Part shown: one piece after another, positions 13,118-23,791 of the stretch | Layout of the letters: every line of letters begins with the position of its first letter | How positions within the stretch are numbered: position 1 is the stretch's first letter | From: Coxiella-like endosymbiont | GTDB lineage: Bacteria; Pseudomonadota; Gammaproteobacteria; Coxiellales; Coxiellaceae | Direction of reading: 5' to 3' | DNA length: 64,000 bases | NCBI RefSeq assembly: GCF_030643785.1 | Contig: NZ_CP094378.1 | Coordinates: 620,001 to 684,000, forward strand | The notes under the pieces: model-generated | The model's database searches: none | What the model was told of the DNA's origin: nothing | Seen by the model: the letters and a program-made list of their open reading frames with translations, nothing else | Position numbers and translations under genes: made by a program

Positions 13118-13771
13118 ATGCCTATTGGTTTAGTTGGTCGAAAATGTGGTATGACTCACGTCTTTACAAAGACGGGAGTTTCTATTCCTGTCACCGTGGT
13201 TGAAGTAATGCCTAATCGGGTTACTCAAATAAAAATGCTGGATATCGATGGCTATTGCGCTATCCAAGTAGCTCAAGGCAAAAAATCCTCGGCTCGTGTC
13301 AATAAGGCAATAGCAGGGCATTATGCGAAAAGTGGTGTAGAGGCAGGAGAGGTTATTCGTGAATTTCGTGTGACTACCAAGGAGTTGGCCAAAGCCAAAA
13401 TAGGTGATGAGCTCAAAGTGGACATTTTTAAAGAAGGGCAGGCTGTTGATGTGCGGGGTTTAACTCGCGGAAAAGGCTTTGCGGGTACCGTAAAGCGCCA
13501 TAATTTTCGCACTCAGGACGCTACCCATGGGAATTCCTTATCCCATCGTGCGCCGGGTTCGATAGGTCAATGTCAGACACCAGGGCGTGTGTGGAAAGGT
13601 AAAAAAATGGCAGGCCATATGGGAAATACCTACCGTACGGTCCAGAATCAAGAAATTGTTAGAGTTGATGCTGAACGACACCTCCTTTTAATCAAAGGCG
13701 CATTGCCTGGTGCTCCTGGTAGCGAACTGATTATTACGGAATCAACTAAAAAGATCAAAGGGGATAAGTGA
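13118..13771 (+). CDS. rplC: 50S ribosomal protein L3
   Basis: L3 is an early-assembling protein near the peptidyl transferase centre. It opens with [14 protein letters not shown] and has the central loop [23 protein letters not shown]. The 217 residues are close to the E. coli 209. The start ATG has GTGGAGAG eight bases upstream. The rplD ATG overlaps its TGA stop by one base, as expected for coupled translation in the S10 cluster. Confidence 0.95.
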   Translation: MPIGLVGRKCGMTHVFTKTGVSIPVTVVEVMPNRVTQIKMLDIDGYCAIQVAQGKKSSARVNKAIAGHYAKSGVEAGEVIREFRVTTKELAKAKIGDELKVDIFKEGQAVDVRGLTRGKGFAGTVKRHNFRTQDATHGNSLSHRAPGSIGQCQTPGRVWKGKKMAGHMGNTYRTVQNQEIVRVDAERHLLLIKGALPGAPGSELIITESTKKIKGDK

Positions 13772-14388
13772 TGGAGCTTTCGGTACATTCCTTCGACAAA
13801 AAGGAATTGAGCAAAATCGCTGTGGCTGATACTGCCTTCGGAAAGGAATTTAAAGAAGGTTTAGTTCATCAAGTTGTTACTGCCTATTTAGCTGGTGCAC
13901 GAGCTGGGACTAAAACGCAAAAGCCGCGAAGTGGGGTCCGGGGAGGCGGAACTAAGCCATGGCGACAAAAAGGGACTGGCCGAGCTCGAGCTGGAAGCAT
14001 TCGAAGTCCTCTGTGGCGCGGTGGTGGTGTAACTTTTGCAGCAAAACCCCGTGATTTCTCACAAAAAGTAAACCGAAAAATGTATCATCGCGCAATGGTT
14101 TCTATTTTTTCCGAATTAATTCGGAAAAAGCGCCTTACTGTAGTAGAAAATTTGAAACTGAAAGAGGCTAAAACTCAGGAATTAAAGGGGTTACTGGCAG
14201 GCTTAAATATAGAAAAAGCTTTGATCATTCTAGATGGGCAAGATCGCAATATTGAGCTGGCCTCACGAAATATGATTGATATTACAACTTCTGATGCTAT
14301 GCAGGTAGATCCCGTCAGTCTCGTCGCTGCAGAAAATGTATTGATTACGGTAGATGCTCTGAAAAAACTCGAGGAGAGATTGTCGTGA
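13771..14388 (+). CDS. rplD: 50S ribosomal protein L4
   Basis: L4 lines the exit tunnel of the large subunit and in enterobacteria represses the S10 operon. The conserved loop [19 protein letters not shown] is at about residues 61-79. The protein has 205 residues from the ATG at 13771; an in-frame GTG one codon earlier lies inside the rplC stop. Its end overlaps the GTG start of rplW by four bases. Confidence 0.95.
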   Translation: MELSVHSFDKKELSKIAVADTAFGKEFKEGLVHQVVTAYLAGARAGTKTQKPRSGVRGGGTKPWRQKGTGRARAGSIRSPLWRGGGVTFAAKPRDFSQKVNRKMYHRAMVSIFSELIRKKRLTVVENLKLKEAKTQELKGLLAGLNIEKALIILDGQDRNIELASRNMIDITTSDAMQVDPVSLVAAENVLITVDALKKLEERLS

Positions 14389-14672
14389 ATCAAGAGAGAT
14401 TGTTAAAAATTCTTATGGCTGCTCACGTATCAGAAAAGAGTGCTTTAATTAGCGGTCAACATGTATTTGAAGTAACACCGGGTGCAACGAAATCCCAAAT
14501 TAAGTCCGCTGTAGAAAATCAATTTAATGTCGTGGTAAAGGTAGTGCGCATTTGCAATGTTAAAGGAAAAACTACGCGATTTCGACAAGTGCGCGGCCAG
14601 CGTAAGAATTGGAAAAAAGCGTACATTACATTAGTACCAGGCAATGAAATTGATATTGCAACTAGCAAATAA
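14385..14672 (+). CDS. rplW: 50S ribosomal protein L23
   Basis: L23 sits at the tunnel exit and docks trigger factor and SRP. The N-terminus [19 protein letters not shown] matches the family, and the [24 protein letters not shown] segment is typical. It has 95 residues and a GTG start overlapping the rplD stop (GTGA). It is an ordinary member of the S10 cluster. Confidence 0.94.
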   Translation: MNQERLLKILMAAHVSEKSALISGQHVFEVTPGATKSQIKSAVENQFNVVVKVVRICNVKGKTTRFRQVRGQRKNWKKAYITLVPGNEIDIATSK

Positions 14673-14692
14673 GAGTTGGAGTGAATAAAAAA

Positions 14693-15517
14693 ATGGCTTT
14701 AGTAAAAACAAAACCCACGTCACCCGGACGACGATTTGTTGTCAAGGTTGTGCACCCGGACTTACATAAAGGTGACCCGTATGTAGCTCTGGTAGAAAGT
14801 AAAAAGCGTATTAATTGCCGTAACAATCAGGGGCGCATTACTGTGCGTCGTCGTGGTGGTGGACATAAGCGCCATTATCGCATTATTGACTTTAAACGGA
14901 ATAAGGAAGGGGAAGGTACTGTAGAACGATTGGAATATGATCCGAATCGCAGTGCTCATATTGCCTTAATTTTATTCCAGGACGGGGAGCGTCGCTACAT
15001 TATAGCTCCTAAAGGGCTTCATCAAGATTCCCGAGTGACTTCGGGAAAAGATGCTCCAATTAGACCAGGTAATTGTTTGCCATTGCAGAATATTCCCTTA
15101 GGGACTACTATTCATAACCTTGAATTAAAACCGGGAAGAGGGGCACAACTTATCCGGAGTGCAGGTACTTCCGCTCGATTAGCAGCCAAAGAAGGAATTT
15201 ACGCCATTGTTCGGATGCGTTCTGGCGAGATGCGAAAGGTTTTAGCAAGTTGCCGTGCTTGTGTGGGAGAAGTATCCAACTCGGAACATAATTTACGTTC
15301 CCTAGGTAAAGCGGGTGCCAAACGTTGGCGTGGACGCCGACCTACTGTTCGTGGTGTGGCCATGAATCCAGTAGATCATCCTCATGGAGGGGGCGAGGGT
15401 AAGACTTCAGGCGGCCGCCATCCGGTTTCTCCGACAGGTAAACCGACGAAAGGCTATAAGACCCGTCGTAATAAACGTACGACTAACATGATCATTCGTG
15501 ATCGGCGCAAGAAATGA
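14693..15517 (+). CDS. rplB: 50S ribosomal protein L2
   Basis: L2 is needed for subunit joining and peptidyl transfer. It opens [15 protein letters not shown] and contains the conserved [16 protein letters not shown] near the C-terminus, including the functionally important His. The start is the ATG at 14693, giving 274 residues. An in-frame GTG at 14681 is part of the Shine-Dalgarno stretch TTGGAG and is rejected. Confidence 0.95.
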   Translation: MALVKTKPTSPGRRFVVKVVHPDLHKGDPYVALVESKKRINCRNNQGRITVRRRGGGHKRHYRIIDFKRNKEGEGTVERLEYDPNRSAHIALILFQDGERRYIIAPKGLHQDSRVTSGKDAPIRPGNCLPLQNIPLGTTIHNLELKPGRGAQLIRSAGTSARLAAKEGIYAIVRMRSGEMRKVLASCRACVGEVSNSEHNLRSLGKAGAKRWRGRRPTVRGVAMNPVDHPHGGGEGKTSGGRHPVSPTGKPTKGYKTRRNKRTTNMIIRDRRKK

Positions 15518-15532
15518 AAGAAGAGGTAAGCG

Positions 15533-15814
15533 GTGCCAAGATCAACAAATAAAGGCCCATTTGTGGACCACCACCTCTTAAAAAAGGTGGAACAAGCACA
15601 AAAAGAAGACAGAAAGCGGCCTATTAAGACCTGGTCGCGACGTTCTATGGTAACTCCTGAAATGGTCGGTTTAACTATTGCAGTCCATAATGGTCGCCAA
15701 CATGTGCCTATTTATATTTCGGAAAACATGGTGGGTCATAAGTTAGGGGAGTTCGCCATAACTCGTACCTTTAGGGCTCATTCAGGTGATCGCAAAGCGA
15801 AAAAAGAGGGTTAG
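15533..15814 (+). CDS. rpsS: 30S ribosomal protein S19
   Basis: S19 is a small-subunit head protein that contacts S13. The N-terminus [18 protein letters not shown] and the [23 protein letters not shown] core are typical. It has 93 residues from a GTG start behind AAGAGG. Its TAG stop overlaps the region just before the rplV ATG. Confidence 0.94.
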   Translation: MPRSTNKGPFVDHHLLKKVEQAQKEDRKRPIKTWSRRSMVTPEMVGLTIAVHNGRQHVPIYISENMVGHKLGEFAITRTFRAHSGDRKAKKEG

Positions 15815-15816
15815 TG

Positions 15817-16167
15817 ATGGAAGTTAGCGCAAGATTGAAATATGCACGTATTTCAGCTCAAAAGGTGAGGCTTGTAGCTGATCAAGTTCGCGAGTTGCCG
15901 GCTGAAAAAGCGGTTGATTTGTTGCGCTTTAGCAATAAAAAAGCGGCAGCCATTATGAAGAAAGTCTTAGATTCTGCTATTGCTAATGCGGAGCATAATG
16001 AGGGCGTTGACGTGGATGAATTAAAGGTTTCGACAGTAATGGTTGATGAAGGGCCTGTTGTGGCGCGACGATTTCATGCCCGAGCTCGTGGCCGTGCTAA
16101 TCGAATTTTAAAGCGCACTTGCCATATTACTGTTAAAGTATCAGATTCTCGAGTGGAGAGCGACTAA
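15817..16167 (+). CDS. rplV: 50S ribosomal protein L22
   Basis: L22 lines the exit tunnel, where its beta hairpin tip affects macrolide binding. It is recognised by [22 protein letters not shown] at the start and the [20 protein letters not shown] hairpin near the end. It has 116 residues from the ATG at 15817. Its stop shares a base with the rpsC start. Confidence 0.94.
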   Translation: MEVSARLKYARISAQKVRLVADQVRELPAEKAVDLLRFSNKKAAAIMKKVLDSAIANAEHNEGVDVDELKVSTVMVDEGPVVARRFHARARGRANRILKRTCHITVKVSDSRVESD

Positions 16168-16859
16168 TGGGTCAAAAAGTTAATCCAGTATGCATACGAC
16201 TTGGTATTACTAGAGATTGGACATCCAATTGGTATGCGGATAAAAAAGATTTTGCTGATCGGTTAAACGATGATTTACAAGTGCGTCAATTGTTAGAAGA
16301 GCGTCTAAAAGGCGCGTCCATTAGTCGAATCCAAATCGAACGTCCAGCTCGTAATGCTAAAATTGCAATTTACTCTGCGCGCCTAGGTGTAATCATTGGA
16401 AAGAAAGGCGGAGAAATTGACGCTTTACGGGCAGAAATATCAAAGGTAATGAGAGTTCCAGTGCACATTACCATCGAAGAAATTCGAAAGCCTGAATTAG
16501 ATGCGAAATTAGTAGCGGAGAATATTGTTCAACAATTAGAGCGGCGAGTTATATTCCGAAGAGCTATGAAACGCGCTGTCCAAAATACTCTGCGTCAGGG
16601 TGCTTTGGGAATTAAGATAAGTGTGAGTGGGCGCTTAGGCGGAGCTGAGATCGCTCGTACCGAGTGGTATCGGGAAGGGCGTGTTCCTCTGCATACTTTT
16701 CGCGCGGATATCGATTACGCAACGGCTACAGCCAAAACTACCTATGGAACGATCGGGGTGAAGGTATGGATTTTTAAAGGTGAAATCCATGCGCCGAAAG
16801 CGCAAGTACTAACTGAAGAAGTAGTTGTTGAGCAAGTAGCCGAAGAAAAAGTGAAATAG
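16167..16859 (+). CDS. rpsC: 30S ribosomal protein S3
   Basis: S3 forms the mRNA entry site. [18 protein letters not shown] at the start, the KH domain with [15 protein letters not shown] at about residues 75-89, and the C-terminal [14 protein letters not shown] are all present. It has 230 residues, close to E. coli (233). The tail is valine- and glutamate-rich. It is an ordinary S10 cluster gene. Confidence 0.95.
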   Translation: MGQKVNPVCIRLGITRDWTSNWYADKKDFADRLNDDLQVRQLLEERLKGASISRIQIERPARNAKIAIYSARLGVIIGKKGGEIDALRAEISKVMRVPVHITIEEIRKPELDAKLVAENIVQQLERRVIFRRAMKRAVQNTLRQGALGIKISVSGRLGGAEIARTEWYREGRVPLHTFRADIDYATATAKTTYGTIGVKVWIFKGEIHAPKAQVLTEEVVVEQVAEEKVK

Positions 16860-16873
16860 GGGAAACAGGTGCC

Positions 16874-17287
16874 ATGCTGCAGCCAAGTAACAAAAAATAC
16901 CAAAAAGACTTTAAAGGCCGGAATCAAGGGGTGGCTCATCGCGGCAATCGTGTTAGTTTTGGAGAGTTTGGCCTTAAAGCAATGGCTTGTGCTCAAATTA
17001 CTGCACGTCAATTAGAGGCGGCACGGCGTGCGCTTTCGCGGCATATTAAGCGCGGTGGCAAAATTACTATCCGTATTTATCCAGATAAACCGATTACGAA
17101 AAAGCCCTTGGAAGTACGTCAAGGTAAAGGTAAGGGGAGTGTTGAATATTGGGTGGCACTTGTTCAGCCTGGGCGGATGCTTTTTGAGATTGAAGGGGTT
17201 GATGAAGCTCTGGCCCGTGAAGCCTTTGCTCGGGCGGCGGCTAAATTGCCTGTGAAATGTATATTTGTTAAACGAACGGTGATGTAA
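16874..17287 (+). CDS. rplP: 50S ribosomal protein L16
   Basis: L16 organises the A-site side of the large subunit. It begins [19 protein letters not shown] and contains [19 protein letters not shown] and [13 protein letters not shown]. It has 137 residues, the normal length. The stop overlaps the rpmC start by one base. Confidence 0.94.
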   Translation: MLQPSNKKYQKDFKGRNQGVAHRGNRVSFGEFGLKAMACAQITARQLEAARRALSRHIKRGGKITIRIYPDKPITKKPLEVRQGKGKGSVEYWVALVQPGRMLFEIEGVDEALAREAFARAAAKLPVKCIFVKRTVM

Positions 17288-17481
17288 TGAAAATCAATGA
17301 GCTACGTAATAAAACAGAAGCTGAACTTAAAAAAGAGTTGCTGGAGTTGCTGAAAGAGCAATTCAATTTGCGGATGCAAAAAGTTATGGGAGAAGTTCCC
17401 CGTCCTCATCTCTATAAACAGGTGCGCCGTAATATTGCTCGCATTAAAACCATTTTGAGAGAAAGGGAACGTACAGTATGA
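17287..17481 (+). CDS. rpmC: 50S ribosomal protein L29
   Basis: L29 is a small coiled-coil protein at the tunnel exit. [19 protein letters not shown] and the conserved QFNLRMQK...[11 protein letters not shown] pattern identify it. It has 64 residues. Both ends overlap neighbours (rplP by one base, rpsQ by four). Confidence 0.93.
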   Translation: MKINELRNKTEAELKKELLELLKEQFNLRMQKVMGEVPRPHLYKQVRRNIARIKTILRERERTV

Positions 17482-17744
17482 GTAGGAATGAAAAAACAGT
17501 CCGTACTCTAACAGGAACAGTGGTTAGTAATAAAATGAATGATACTGTTGTTGTATTAGTAGAACGGCAAGTAAAACATCCTAAATATGGGAAGTTTATT
17601 AAACGTTCTACGAAAGTTCATGTCCATGATCAGGGCAACAAATGTCAGGAGGGTGACATCGTAACAGTTCGCGAAATACGTCCTATTTCAAAAACAAAAA
17701 GATGGACATTGGTAAAAATTAGAGAAAAATCGGAAAAGGTGTGA
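17478..17744 (+). CDS. rpsQ: 30S ribosomal protein S17
   Basis: S17 is an OB-fold 16S rRNA-binding protein needed early in assembly. The signature [27 protein letters not shown] is at about residues 13-39, and [21 protein letters not shown] follows. It has 88 residues and an ATG overlapping the rpmC stop (ATGA). Confidence 0.94.
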   Translation: MSRNEKTVRTLTGTVVSNKMNDTVVVLVERQVKHPKYGKFIKRSTKVHVHDQGNKCQEGDIVTVREIRPISKTKRWTLVKIREKSEKV

Positions 17745-17754
17745 GGAGCCAATC

Positions 17755-18122
17755 ATGATTCAGGCACAATCAGTTGTTGATGTGGCAGATAATAGTGGAG
17801 CCAGACGTGTGATGTGTATCAAAGTTTTAGGTGGCTCTAAACGTCGTTACGCAAATATCGGTGATGTCATTAAGGTGAGTATTAAAGAAGCTATTCCCCG
17901 GGGAAAAGTAAAAAAGGGGAGGTAATAAATGCTGTAGTAGTACGAACTCGTAAGGGTGTCCGACGGGATGATGGGTCGGTGATTCGATTTGATAGTAATG
18001 CGGTAGTACTGTTAAACAATCAGTTACAACCGATTGGTACGCGGATTTTTGGGCCAGTGACTCGCGAATTACGAACCGACAATTTTATGAAAATTATTTC
18101 ATTGGCCCTAGAAGTTTTATAG
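17755..18122 (+). CDS. rplN: 50S ribosomal protein L14, one frameshift
   Basis: L14 is an essential large-subunit protein. The first 55 or so codons are perfect family sequence ([19 protein letters not shown] through PRGKVKKG). Stops then follow in that frame near 17923. The rest continues in another frame ([14 protein letters not shown] through [12 protein letters not shown]) to the stop at 18120-18122. Adding one G to the four-G run at 17916-17919 restores [13 protein letters not shown] without other change. Since L14 cannot be lost, a sequencing error or slippage is the likely reading. Confidence 0.92.
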
Positions 18123-18132
18123 GTGGAAGCTG

Positions 18133-18456
18133 ATGGCAATGAAGAAAATTAAAAAAGATGACATTGTTGTTATAATTACAGGAAAAGATAAAGGTCGTCA
18201 GGGTAAGGTACTAAAAGTTCTGCCTAATAGATGCGTTTTAGTGGAAGGCGTAAATCTAGTTAAAAAACATGTAAGGCCTAATCCCAATAAAAATGAGCAA
18301 GGTGGGAGATTAGAACGGGAATTAGGGATCCATGTTTCTAATGTTGCTATCTATAACCCTACCACTAAAAAACCAGATCGAGTGAGAATTAAATTATTGG
18401 AGGATGACTCGAAAGTCCGAGTATTTACCTCAAATGGCGAAGTGATTGACGTATAA
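18133..18456 (+). CDS. rplX: 50S ribosomal protein L24
   Basis: L24 starts 50S assembly. Its KOW motif is the segment [20 protein letters not shown] near the N-terminus, followed by [15 protein letters not shown]. It has 107 residues from ATG 18133; an ATG two codons later is also possible. It lies in the spc cluster between rplN and rplE. Confidence 0.94.
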   Translation: MAMKKIKKDDIVVIITGKDKGRQGKVLKVLPNRCVLVEGVNLVKKHVRPNPNKNEQGGRLERELGIHVSNVAIYNPTTKKPDRVRIKLLEDDSKVRVFTSNGEVIDV

Positions 18457-18466
18457 GGCAAAAAAT

Positions 18467-19015
18467 ATGGTAGAACTACAAGAACTTTACAAAAAAACGA
18501 TTATTCCAACTTTGCAGAAAGAGTTTGGTTTTAAATCAGTGATGGCCGTTCCACGTATTGAAAAGATTACTTTAAATATGGGTATTGGTGAGGCTGTAGT
18601 TGATAAAAAAGTGATTGAACGGGCTATGGACGATATGATGAGAATTTCGGGACAAAAACCGATTATTACCTATGCACGTAAATCAGAGGCTGGGTTTAAA
18701 ATTCGTACTGGATGGCCTATTGGCTGTAAAGTAACCTTGCGCCGACAACGTATGTATGAATTTTTGAAACGGTTAATTTCGATTGCAATACCTCGTATTC
18801 GAGATTTTCGAGGTTTTAATGCTAAATCATTTGATGGACGAGGTAACTTTAGTCTCGGAATTCGAGAACAAATTGTTTTTCCAGAAATTCAGTATGATAA
18901 AATCGATGCTATTCGTGGGATGGATATTACCATTACTACTACAGCACGAACCAATGAAGAAGGACAAGCTTTATTAAAAGTTTTTGGCTTCCCATTAAAA
19001 GACTTAAAAGATTAA
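18467..19015 (+). CDS. rplE: 50S ribosomal protein L5
   Basis: L5 binds 5S rRNA and contacts P-site tRNA. It contains [17 protein letters not shown] and the C-terminal INTTA-like [20 protein letters not shown]. The start is taken as the ATG at 18467 (182 residues), with AAGG upstream. An in-frame TTG at 18446, inside rplX, would add seven residues. Confidence 0.93.
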   Translation: MVELQELYKKTIIPTLQKEFGFKSVMAVPRIEKITLNMGIGEAVVDKKVIERAMDDMMRISGQKPIITYARKSEAGFKIRTGWPIGCKVTLRRQRMYEFLKRLISIAIPRIRDFRGFNAKSFDGRGNFSLGIREQIVFPEIQYDKIDAIRGMDITITTTARTNEEGQALLKVFGFPLKDLKD

Positions 19016-19025
19016 GGGTAAGTTT

Positions 19026-19325
19026 ATGGCGAAATTAAGTATCATCGAACGAAATAAAAGACGTATTCAACAGTCTCAAAAGGCGCGAAAAAAACGCTTG
19101 GAATTAAAAAAAATCATTAAAAAGGGCGCTCTAGAAGATCAAGAGTTAGCTTTATTGAAATTGCAAAAAAGTCCTCGTAATGAGGCGGGAGTTCGAGTGA
19201 GACATCGATGTCGAGAATGTGGCCGGCCTTGTGGCACATTTAAAAAATTTGGGTTGTGTCGAATTCATTTGCGGGAAGCTGCGATGAGGGGAGATGTACC
19301 CGGATTAAAAAAAGCGAGTTGGTAA
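19026..19325 (+). CDS. rpsN: 30S ribosomal protein S14, long form with Cys residues
   Basis: S14 belongs to the 30S head. At 99 residues this is the long form, which usually lacks zinc ligands. Yet the C-terminal part reads [22 protein letters not shown], which has a C-x2-C pair and a C-x2-H pair like the short zinc-binding form. It ends in the universal GLKKASW. The gene lies in its normal place between rplE and rpsH. Confidence 0.93.
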   Translation: MAKLSIIERNKRRIQQSQKARKKRLELKKIIKKGALEDQELALLKLQKSPRNEAGVRVRHRCRECGRPCGTFKKFGLCRIHLREAAMRGDVPGLKKASW

Positions 19326-19329
19326 AATT

Positions 19330-19722
19330 ATGATGCAAGATCCTATATCCGATATGTTGACACGTATTCGCAACGCGCAGGCAGTGGCGAAAAAAGAAGT
19401 CACTATCCCTTCATCAAAATTAAAATTAAGTATTGCGAAGGTGTTGAAGAATGAGGGTTATATTATCGATTATCGAGAGGAAAACGATTCAATCAAACGA
19501 CAGTTGATAATTATCTTGAAATATCACGAAGGGAAACCTGTTATTTCAACTATAAAACGTTTGAGCGGGCCAGCTTTGCGTGTATATAAAGGTAAGGATG
19601 AATTACCTAAAGTAAACAATGGCTTAGGTATTGCTATTATTTCAACTTCAAAGGGCGTGATGTCTGATCGTGAGGCACGGCATTGCGGTGAAGGCGGAGA
19701 AGTTATTTGTTACGTTAGCTAG
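19330..19722 (+). CDS. rpsH: 30S ribosomal protein S8
   Basis: S8 binds the central domain of 16S rRNA and in E. coli represses the spc operon. [16 protein letters not shown] at the start and [19 protein letters not shown] near the end identify it. It has 130 residues, and two adjacent ATG codons are possible starts. Confidence 0.94.
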   Translation: MMQDPISDMLTRIRNAQAVAKKEVTIPSSKLKLSIAKVLKNEGYIIDYREENDSIKRQLIIILKYHEGKPVISTIKRLSGPALRVYKGKDELPKVNNGLGIAIISTSKGVMSDREARHCGEGGEVICYVS

Positions 19723-19742
19723 GAGAATAAGAGAAGAGGTTT

Positions 19743-20279
19743 ATGGTAAGTCGTGTAGCAAAAAATCCGATTAAAATACCTGCTGGAGTTGATGTTAAAA
19801 TCCAGGGACAACTCATAACGGTTAAAGGTAAGCTGGGTGAACTTACCGAAATAGTTCATAACACCGTCAAAGTTACACAAGGCAATGGTGAACTCCAAAT
19901 GTTACCAACGAATGATCTGCCAGAGTCGAATGCGTTAGCAGGAACAACTCGCGCTGTGATCCAAAACATGGTTCGCGGTGTGCATGAAGGATTTCAACGG
20001 AAACTGTTGGTGGTAGGGGTTGGTTATCGGGCAAAGGCCCAAGGGAAGGCTTTGAATTTAACAGTCGGGTTTTCTCATCCGGTGAACATTGAAATGCCAG
20101 AAGGAATTTCCGTGGAAACTCCCAGTGCGACTGAAATTATTATCAAAGGAGCTGATTGGCAAGGGGTTTGCCAAGTGGCGGCAAATATTCGTGCAATCTG
20201 GCCGCCTGAACCTTATAAAGGTAAGGGCATTCGCTATGATGATGAATACGTGGTTCGTAAAGAGGCTAAGAAGAAATAA
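19743..20279 (+). CDS. rplF: 50S ribosomal protein L6
   Basis: L6 lies near the factor-binding site of the 50S subunit. [19 protein letters not shown] at the start and the C-terminal [24 protein letters not shown] are diagnostic. It has 178 residues. The stop overlaps the rplR start by one base. Confidence 0.94.
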   Translation: MVSRVAKNPIKIPAGVDVKIQGQLITVKGKLGELTEIVHNTVKVTQGNGELQMLPTNDLPESNALAGTTRAVIQNMVRGVHEGFQRKLLVVGVGYRAKAQGKALNLTVGFSHPVNIEMPEGISVETPSATEIIIKGADWQGVCQVAANIRAIWPPEPYKGKGIRYDDEYVVRKEAKKK

Positions 20280-20629
20280 TGGATAAACGAAAAAAACAAC
20301 TTCGACGTGCGTGTCGAACAAGGGCGAAAATTAAAGAATTGGGTATGGTGCGCTTATGTGTTCACCGCTCGCTCAATCATATTTATGCTCAACTCATTTC
20401 TTCCGATGCGAGTATATTGGCTGCTGCATCGACTTTGGAAAAAGAAGTGAGAGGTCAATTAAAGCACGGTGGCAATATCGCAGCAGCTTCGGTGGTTGGT
20501 AAGCTTATTGCGGAACGTGCCCAAAAAGCAGGGGTTACAAAAGTGGCTTTCGATCGTAGTGGTTATAAATACCACGGGCGCGTACGAGCATTGGCGGAAG
20601 CAGCGCGTAAGAGTGGAATTGAATTTTAA
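20279..20629 (+). CDS. rplR: 50S ribosomal protein L18
   Basis: L18 binds 5S rRNA. The pattern [17 protein letters not shown] and [24 protein letters not shown] identify it. It has 116 residues and is in the usual spc order between rplF and rpsE. Confidence 0.94.
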   Translation: MDKRKKQLRRACRTRAKIKELGMVRLCVHRSLNHIYAQLISSDASILAAASTLEKEVRGQLKHGGNIAAASVVGKLIAERAQKAGVTKVAFDRSGYKYHGRVRALAEAARKSGIEF

Positions 20630-20640
20630 AAGGTGCATCT

Positions 20641-21147
20641 ATGCGTGAAGTGGGTACTGATACGACAACCGGTGGTAACCAGGATAAACTAGTTTATGTT
20701 CGGCGTACGGCGAAAGTCGTAAAAGGTGGACGCGTGTTTGGTTTTTCCGCATTGGTCGTTGTGGGCGATGGTCAAGGCAAGGTGGGATTTGGCTTGGGGA
20801 AAGCACGAGAAGTTCCAGCCTCTATTCAGAAGGCTACGGAAGATGCTGGTCGAAATATGATTTCCGTGCCGTTAGATGGCAATACATTAAGTCATCCAAT
20901 AAAGGCCACCCATGCATCCTCGACAGTGTTAATATTGCCTGCTTCGGAAGGAACTGGGGTGATTGCTGGGAACGCAATGCGGGCAGTTTTTGAAGTTATG
21001 GGTATTCAAAATGTTTTGGCGAAGTGTATTGGTTCTTCTAATCCGATTAATGTAGTTCGAGCCACTTTTAAAGCTCTCAAAAGTGTGGAAACGCCCGAGT
21101 CCGTAGCTGCGAAACGTGGAAAAACTCTTGAAGAAATTTTGGAGTAA
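20641..21147 (+). CDS. rpsE: 30S ribosomal protein S5
   Basis: S5 acts in decoding fidelity and mRNA unwinding. [24 protein letters not shown] and [14 protein letters not shown] are the conserved double-stranded RNA-binding region. It has 168 residues with AAAGGTG upstream of the ATG. The spectinomycin-contacting loop ([10 protein letters not shown]) looks wild type. Confidence 0.94.
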   Translation: MREVGTDTTTGGNQDKLVYVRRTAKVVKGGRVFGFSALVVVGDGQGKVGFGLGKAREVPASIQKATEDAGRNMISVPLDGNTLSHPIKATHASSTVLILPASEGTGVIAGNAMRAVFEVMGIQNVLAKCIGSSNPINVVRATFKALKSVETPESVAAKRGKTLEEILE

Positions 21148-21150
21148 GTC

Positions 21151-21338
21151 ATGGCACAATCGAAAAAATTCGCGTGACCCTAGTGGGAAGTAAATATGGG
21201 CGAAAACCTAAGCATCGCGAATGCATAGAAGGCTTGGGATTGCGACGTATGCATCAGACAGTGGAAATTATTGATACGCCTGCTAATCGAGGCATGATTG
21301 ACAAGGTCTTTTATATATTAAGGATTGAGGAAGTTTAA
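21151..21338 (+). CDS. rpmD: 50S ribosomal protein L30, one frameshift
   Basis: Read straight, the ATG at 21151 gives only eight codons before a TGA. Adding one A to the six-A run at 21163-21168 gives a full L30: start [18 protein letters not shown], then [20 protein letters not shown] and [11 protein letters not shown], ending at 21338. Position between rpsE and rplO is the normal one. L30 is less essential than L14, so true loss is possible, but the clean reading after one base favours error or slippage. Confidence 0.88.
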
Positions 21339-21339
21339 A

Positions 21340-21774
21340 ATGCGGCTGAATGTTTTAAAACCGAGTAAAAGAGCGGGAAAAAATAAAATGCGGGTAGGCC
21401 GTGGAATTGGCAGTGGCAAAGGCAAAACGTGTGGTCGCGGACATAAAGGACAGCATTCTCGCTCTGGTGGTTATCATAAAGTAGGTTTCGAAGGGGGACA
21501 AATGCCTCTGCAACGTCGGGTTCCAAAATTTGGGTTCACTTCGCAAAAGAAATTAATTTCTGCAGAAGTGCGTTTACATGAATTGAATAAAATTTCCGAT
21601 GATATAGTTGATATCGATACCCTGAAAGCGGCCAACCTTGTTGGTTGTTACGTTAAATACGTTAAAATATTTGCTTCAGGCAAATTAGAAAAACCTGTGA
21701 CGATTCGTGGTCTGGGAGTAACCAAAGGCGTTAAGGCCGCTTTAGAAGCAGCAGGCGGTAAGGTCGATGGCTAG
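21340..21774 (+). CDS. rplO: 50S ribosomal protein L15
   Basis: L15 is a late-assembly large-subunit protein. The glycine-rich N-terminal part ([20 protein letters not shown], then [18 protein letters not shown]) is diagnostic. It has 144 residues from the ATG at 21340; an earlier in-frame TTG lies inside rpmD. Its end overlaps the secY start by eight bases. Confidence 0.94.
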   Translation: MRLNVLKPSKRAGKNKMRVGRGIGSGKGKTCGRGHKGQHSRSGGYHKVGFEGGQMPLQRRVPKFGFTSQKKLISAEVRLHELNKISDDIVDIDTLKAANLVGCYVKYVKIFASGKLEKPVTIRGLGVTKGVKAALEAAGGKVDG

Positions 21775-23095
21775 AACCAAATTTGGGGTACCGTTGTCAC
21801 AAGGCAGACTCAGGGAATTAAAACGACGCTTATTGTTTGTCTTAATCGGTATCATTGTATACCGATTAGGTGCCTACATTCCTGTTCCCGGACTCGATCC
21901 TGCTCGTCTAGCAGTCCTTTTCCATCAACATGAGCTAGGCTTTTTGGGAATGTTCAATATGTTTTCCGGCGGTGCTTTAAGCCGGATGACAATTTTTGCG
22001 TTGGGGGTAATGCCCTATATTTCCTCTTCCATCATCATTCAAATGTATAGCCAAATTTCTCCCAAAATGCAGGCTCTTCGTAAAGAAGGGGAATCCGGTC
22101 GTCGAAAAATCAATCAATATAGCCGGTATGGCACCGTTATATTGTCCCTATTGCAATCGATTTTTATGACAAAATGGCTTGCTAGCAGTGGTACTGTAAT
22201 TAACCCAGATTTCAGTTTCTATTTTACAGCTGTTCTTACTCTCGTAACGGGCACTATGTTCCTCATGTGGTTGGGTGAGCAAATGACGGAACGAGGAGTA
22301 GGCAATGGAATTTCTTTAATTATTTTTGCAAGTATCGCCTCACGATTTCCTACAGCCATTGGCCAGGTATTTACACAAGTACGTCAAGGCCAAATGTCTA
22401 TGTTAACTTTGATACTTCTAATGGCAACAGTTATTGCAGTTACTTTGGTGGTTGTCTTTTTCGAACGATCTCAACGCCGAATTACTATTAATTACGCCAA
22501 ACGCCAGCAAGGAAGAAAATTATATACTGCTCAAAGCAGTCATCTTCCCTTAAAAATTAATATGGCGGGGGTTATCCCAGTAATTTTCGCGCAAAGTATT
22601 ATTTTATTTCCGGGTGCTGTGGCTAAATTTATGGCATCCCTTCAAGGGCTGGGATGGCTGAATAATGTTTCTTTAGCACTTTCAAATGGCCAGCCGGCTT
22701 ATATTGTGATTTTTGCTATTGCGGTAATCTTTTTTAGTTTCTTTTATACAGCCTTGGTTTTTAACCCAAAAGAAACTGCTGAAAATTTAAAAAAATCCGG
22801 GGCATTTATTCCAGGTATTCGACCGGGCGAACAGACAGCGAATTATATTTACAAAGTAATGACTCGATTAACTTTAGTCGGTTCTATCTACCTTGCTTTA
22901 TTAGCTCTGCTCCCTCAATTTTTGATTTTAGCGTGGAATGTTCCTTTTTATTTTGGAGGTACTTCCTTGTTAATTGTGGTGGTGGTTATTATGGATTTCA
23001 TGGCGCAAGTGCAGGCTTATTTAATGAGCCATCAATATGAATCCTTAATGAAAAAGTCGGGTATAAAAGGCTCAAAATTTGGACTTATTCGATAA
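21767..23095 (+). CDS. secY: Protein translocase subunit SecY
   Basis: SecY forms the protein-conducting channel of the inner membrane. It has 442 residues with about ten hydrophobic segments. Landmarks are [15 protein letters not shown] (first segment), [23 protein letters not shown] (plug and second segment), and the conserved cytoplasmic loop with PGIRPGEQT. It overlaps rplO and is followed by rpmJ 11 bases later, the usual spc arrangement. Confidence 0.95.
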   Translation: MARTKFGVPLSQGRLRELKRRLLFVLIGIIVYRLGAYIPVPGLDPARLAVLFHQHELGFLGMFNMFSGGALSRMTIFALGVMPYISSSIIIQMYSQISPKMQALRKEGESGRRKINQYSRYGTVILSLLQSIFMTKWLASSGTVINPDFSFYFTAVLTLVTGTMFLMWLGEQMTERGVGNGISLIIFASIASRFPTAIGQVFTQVRQGQMSMLTLILLMATVIAVTLVVVFFERSQRRITINYAKRQQGRKLYTAQSSHLPLKINMAGVIPVIFAQSIILFPGAVAKFMASLQGLGWLNNVSLALSNGQPAYIVIFAIAVIFFSFFYTALVFNPKETAENLKKSGAFIPGIRPGEQTANYIYKVMTRLTLVGSIYLALLALLPQFLILAWNVPFYFGGTSLLIVVVVIMDFMAQVQAYLMSHQYESLMKKSGIKGSKFGLIR

Positions 23096-23106
23096 AGGGA
23101 AAGGGG

Positions 23107-23229
23107 ATGAAAGTAAGAGTATCAGTAAAACGAATTTGTCGAAATTGTAAGATAGTTCGGCGGCGGGGTGTCGTGCGAGTAATTTGCAGTGACGCTCGGC
23201 ACAAGCAACGGCAAAAAGGTGGGAAGTAA
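23107..23229 (+). CDS. rpmJ: 50S ribosomal protein L36
   Basis: This short zinc-ribbon ribosomal protein has 40 residues. It reads [20 protein letters not shown] and then [20 protein letters not shown]. The zinc ligands are Cys11, Cys14, Cys27 and His32. It follows secY by 11 bases and ends the spc cluster. The Shine-Dalgarno AAGGGG lies directly upstream. Confidence 0.94.
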   Translation: MKVRVSVKRICRNCKIVRRRGVVRVICSDARHKQRQKGGK

Positions 23230-23410
23230 GACTTTGCTAGCGATTCCTTCGTCCAGGAGAGTGCTAGACTATGGATTGAAAATCTCTAGGGAAATAGAGA
23301 CTTACTGAAGCTGCTAGCAGTGCTGCTCATCTCTTGATTTATCAAGGGATGAAGAGTATGCTTAAACGATTTTTTTAATGAATTATTAATAAGTTGGAGT
23401 AAATAACAGA
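23230..23410 (+). promoter_or_regulatory. Structured leader before rpsM, candidate S4-binding alpha operon leader
   Basis: This is the longest spacer inside the ribosomal block (about 180 bases). It holds several inverted repeats: TCTCTA/TAGAGA with a six-base loop (23283-23300), the palindrome CTGCTAGCAG (23311-23320), and an 11-bp stem with one G-U pair and a two-base loop (23328-23351). In E. coli, ribosomal protein S4 represses the alpha operon through a pseudoknot just upstream of rpsM, and this is the matching place. That it does so here is inferred. Confidence 0.45.
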
Positions 23411-23770
23411 ATGCTAGCTCGTATTGCAGGCGTTAACATTCCGATGGAAAAACACGCACGAGTAGCCCTTCAAGCCATTTACGGCGTAGGCAATTCTCGT
23501 GCGGTAAAAATTTGCAAAGCAGCGAACATTGATCCCACTTCTAAAATAAAAGACTTGTCCGAGGTTGAGCTTGATGCTTTACGGAACGAAGTGAGTAAAT
23601 GCACGGTGGAAGGAGACTTAAGACGTGAACGTTCGATGGATATCAAACGGAAGATAGATTTAGGCACCTATCAAGGTATCCGTCATCGTCGTGGACTTCC
23701 AGTCCGTGGTCAACGAACCCGTACAAATGGTCGCACCCGAAAAGGCAAACGTAAACCTATACGAATTTGA
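23411..23770 (+). CDS. rpsM: 30S ribosomal protein S13
   Basis: S13 contacts the P-site tRNA and bridges to the 50S subunit. [23 protein letters not shown] at the start and the basic [21 protein letters not shown] tail identify it. It has 119 residues and is the first gene of the alpha cluster, with GTTGGAG upstream. Confidence 0.95.
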   Translation: MLARIAGVNIPMEKHARVALQAIYGVGNSRAVKICKAANIDPTSKIKDLSEVELDALRNEVSKCTVEGDLRRERSMDIKRKIDLGTYQGIRHRRGLPVRGQRTRTNGRTRKGKRKPIRI

Positions 23771-23791
23771 CAAAAAGAAAAAGGTTATTTT

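Noticed and set aside
23230-23410. A tRNA gene in the rpmJ-rpsM spacer
   Set aside because: No TTCRANY-type T-loop or cloverleaf could be drawn from the inverted repeats.
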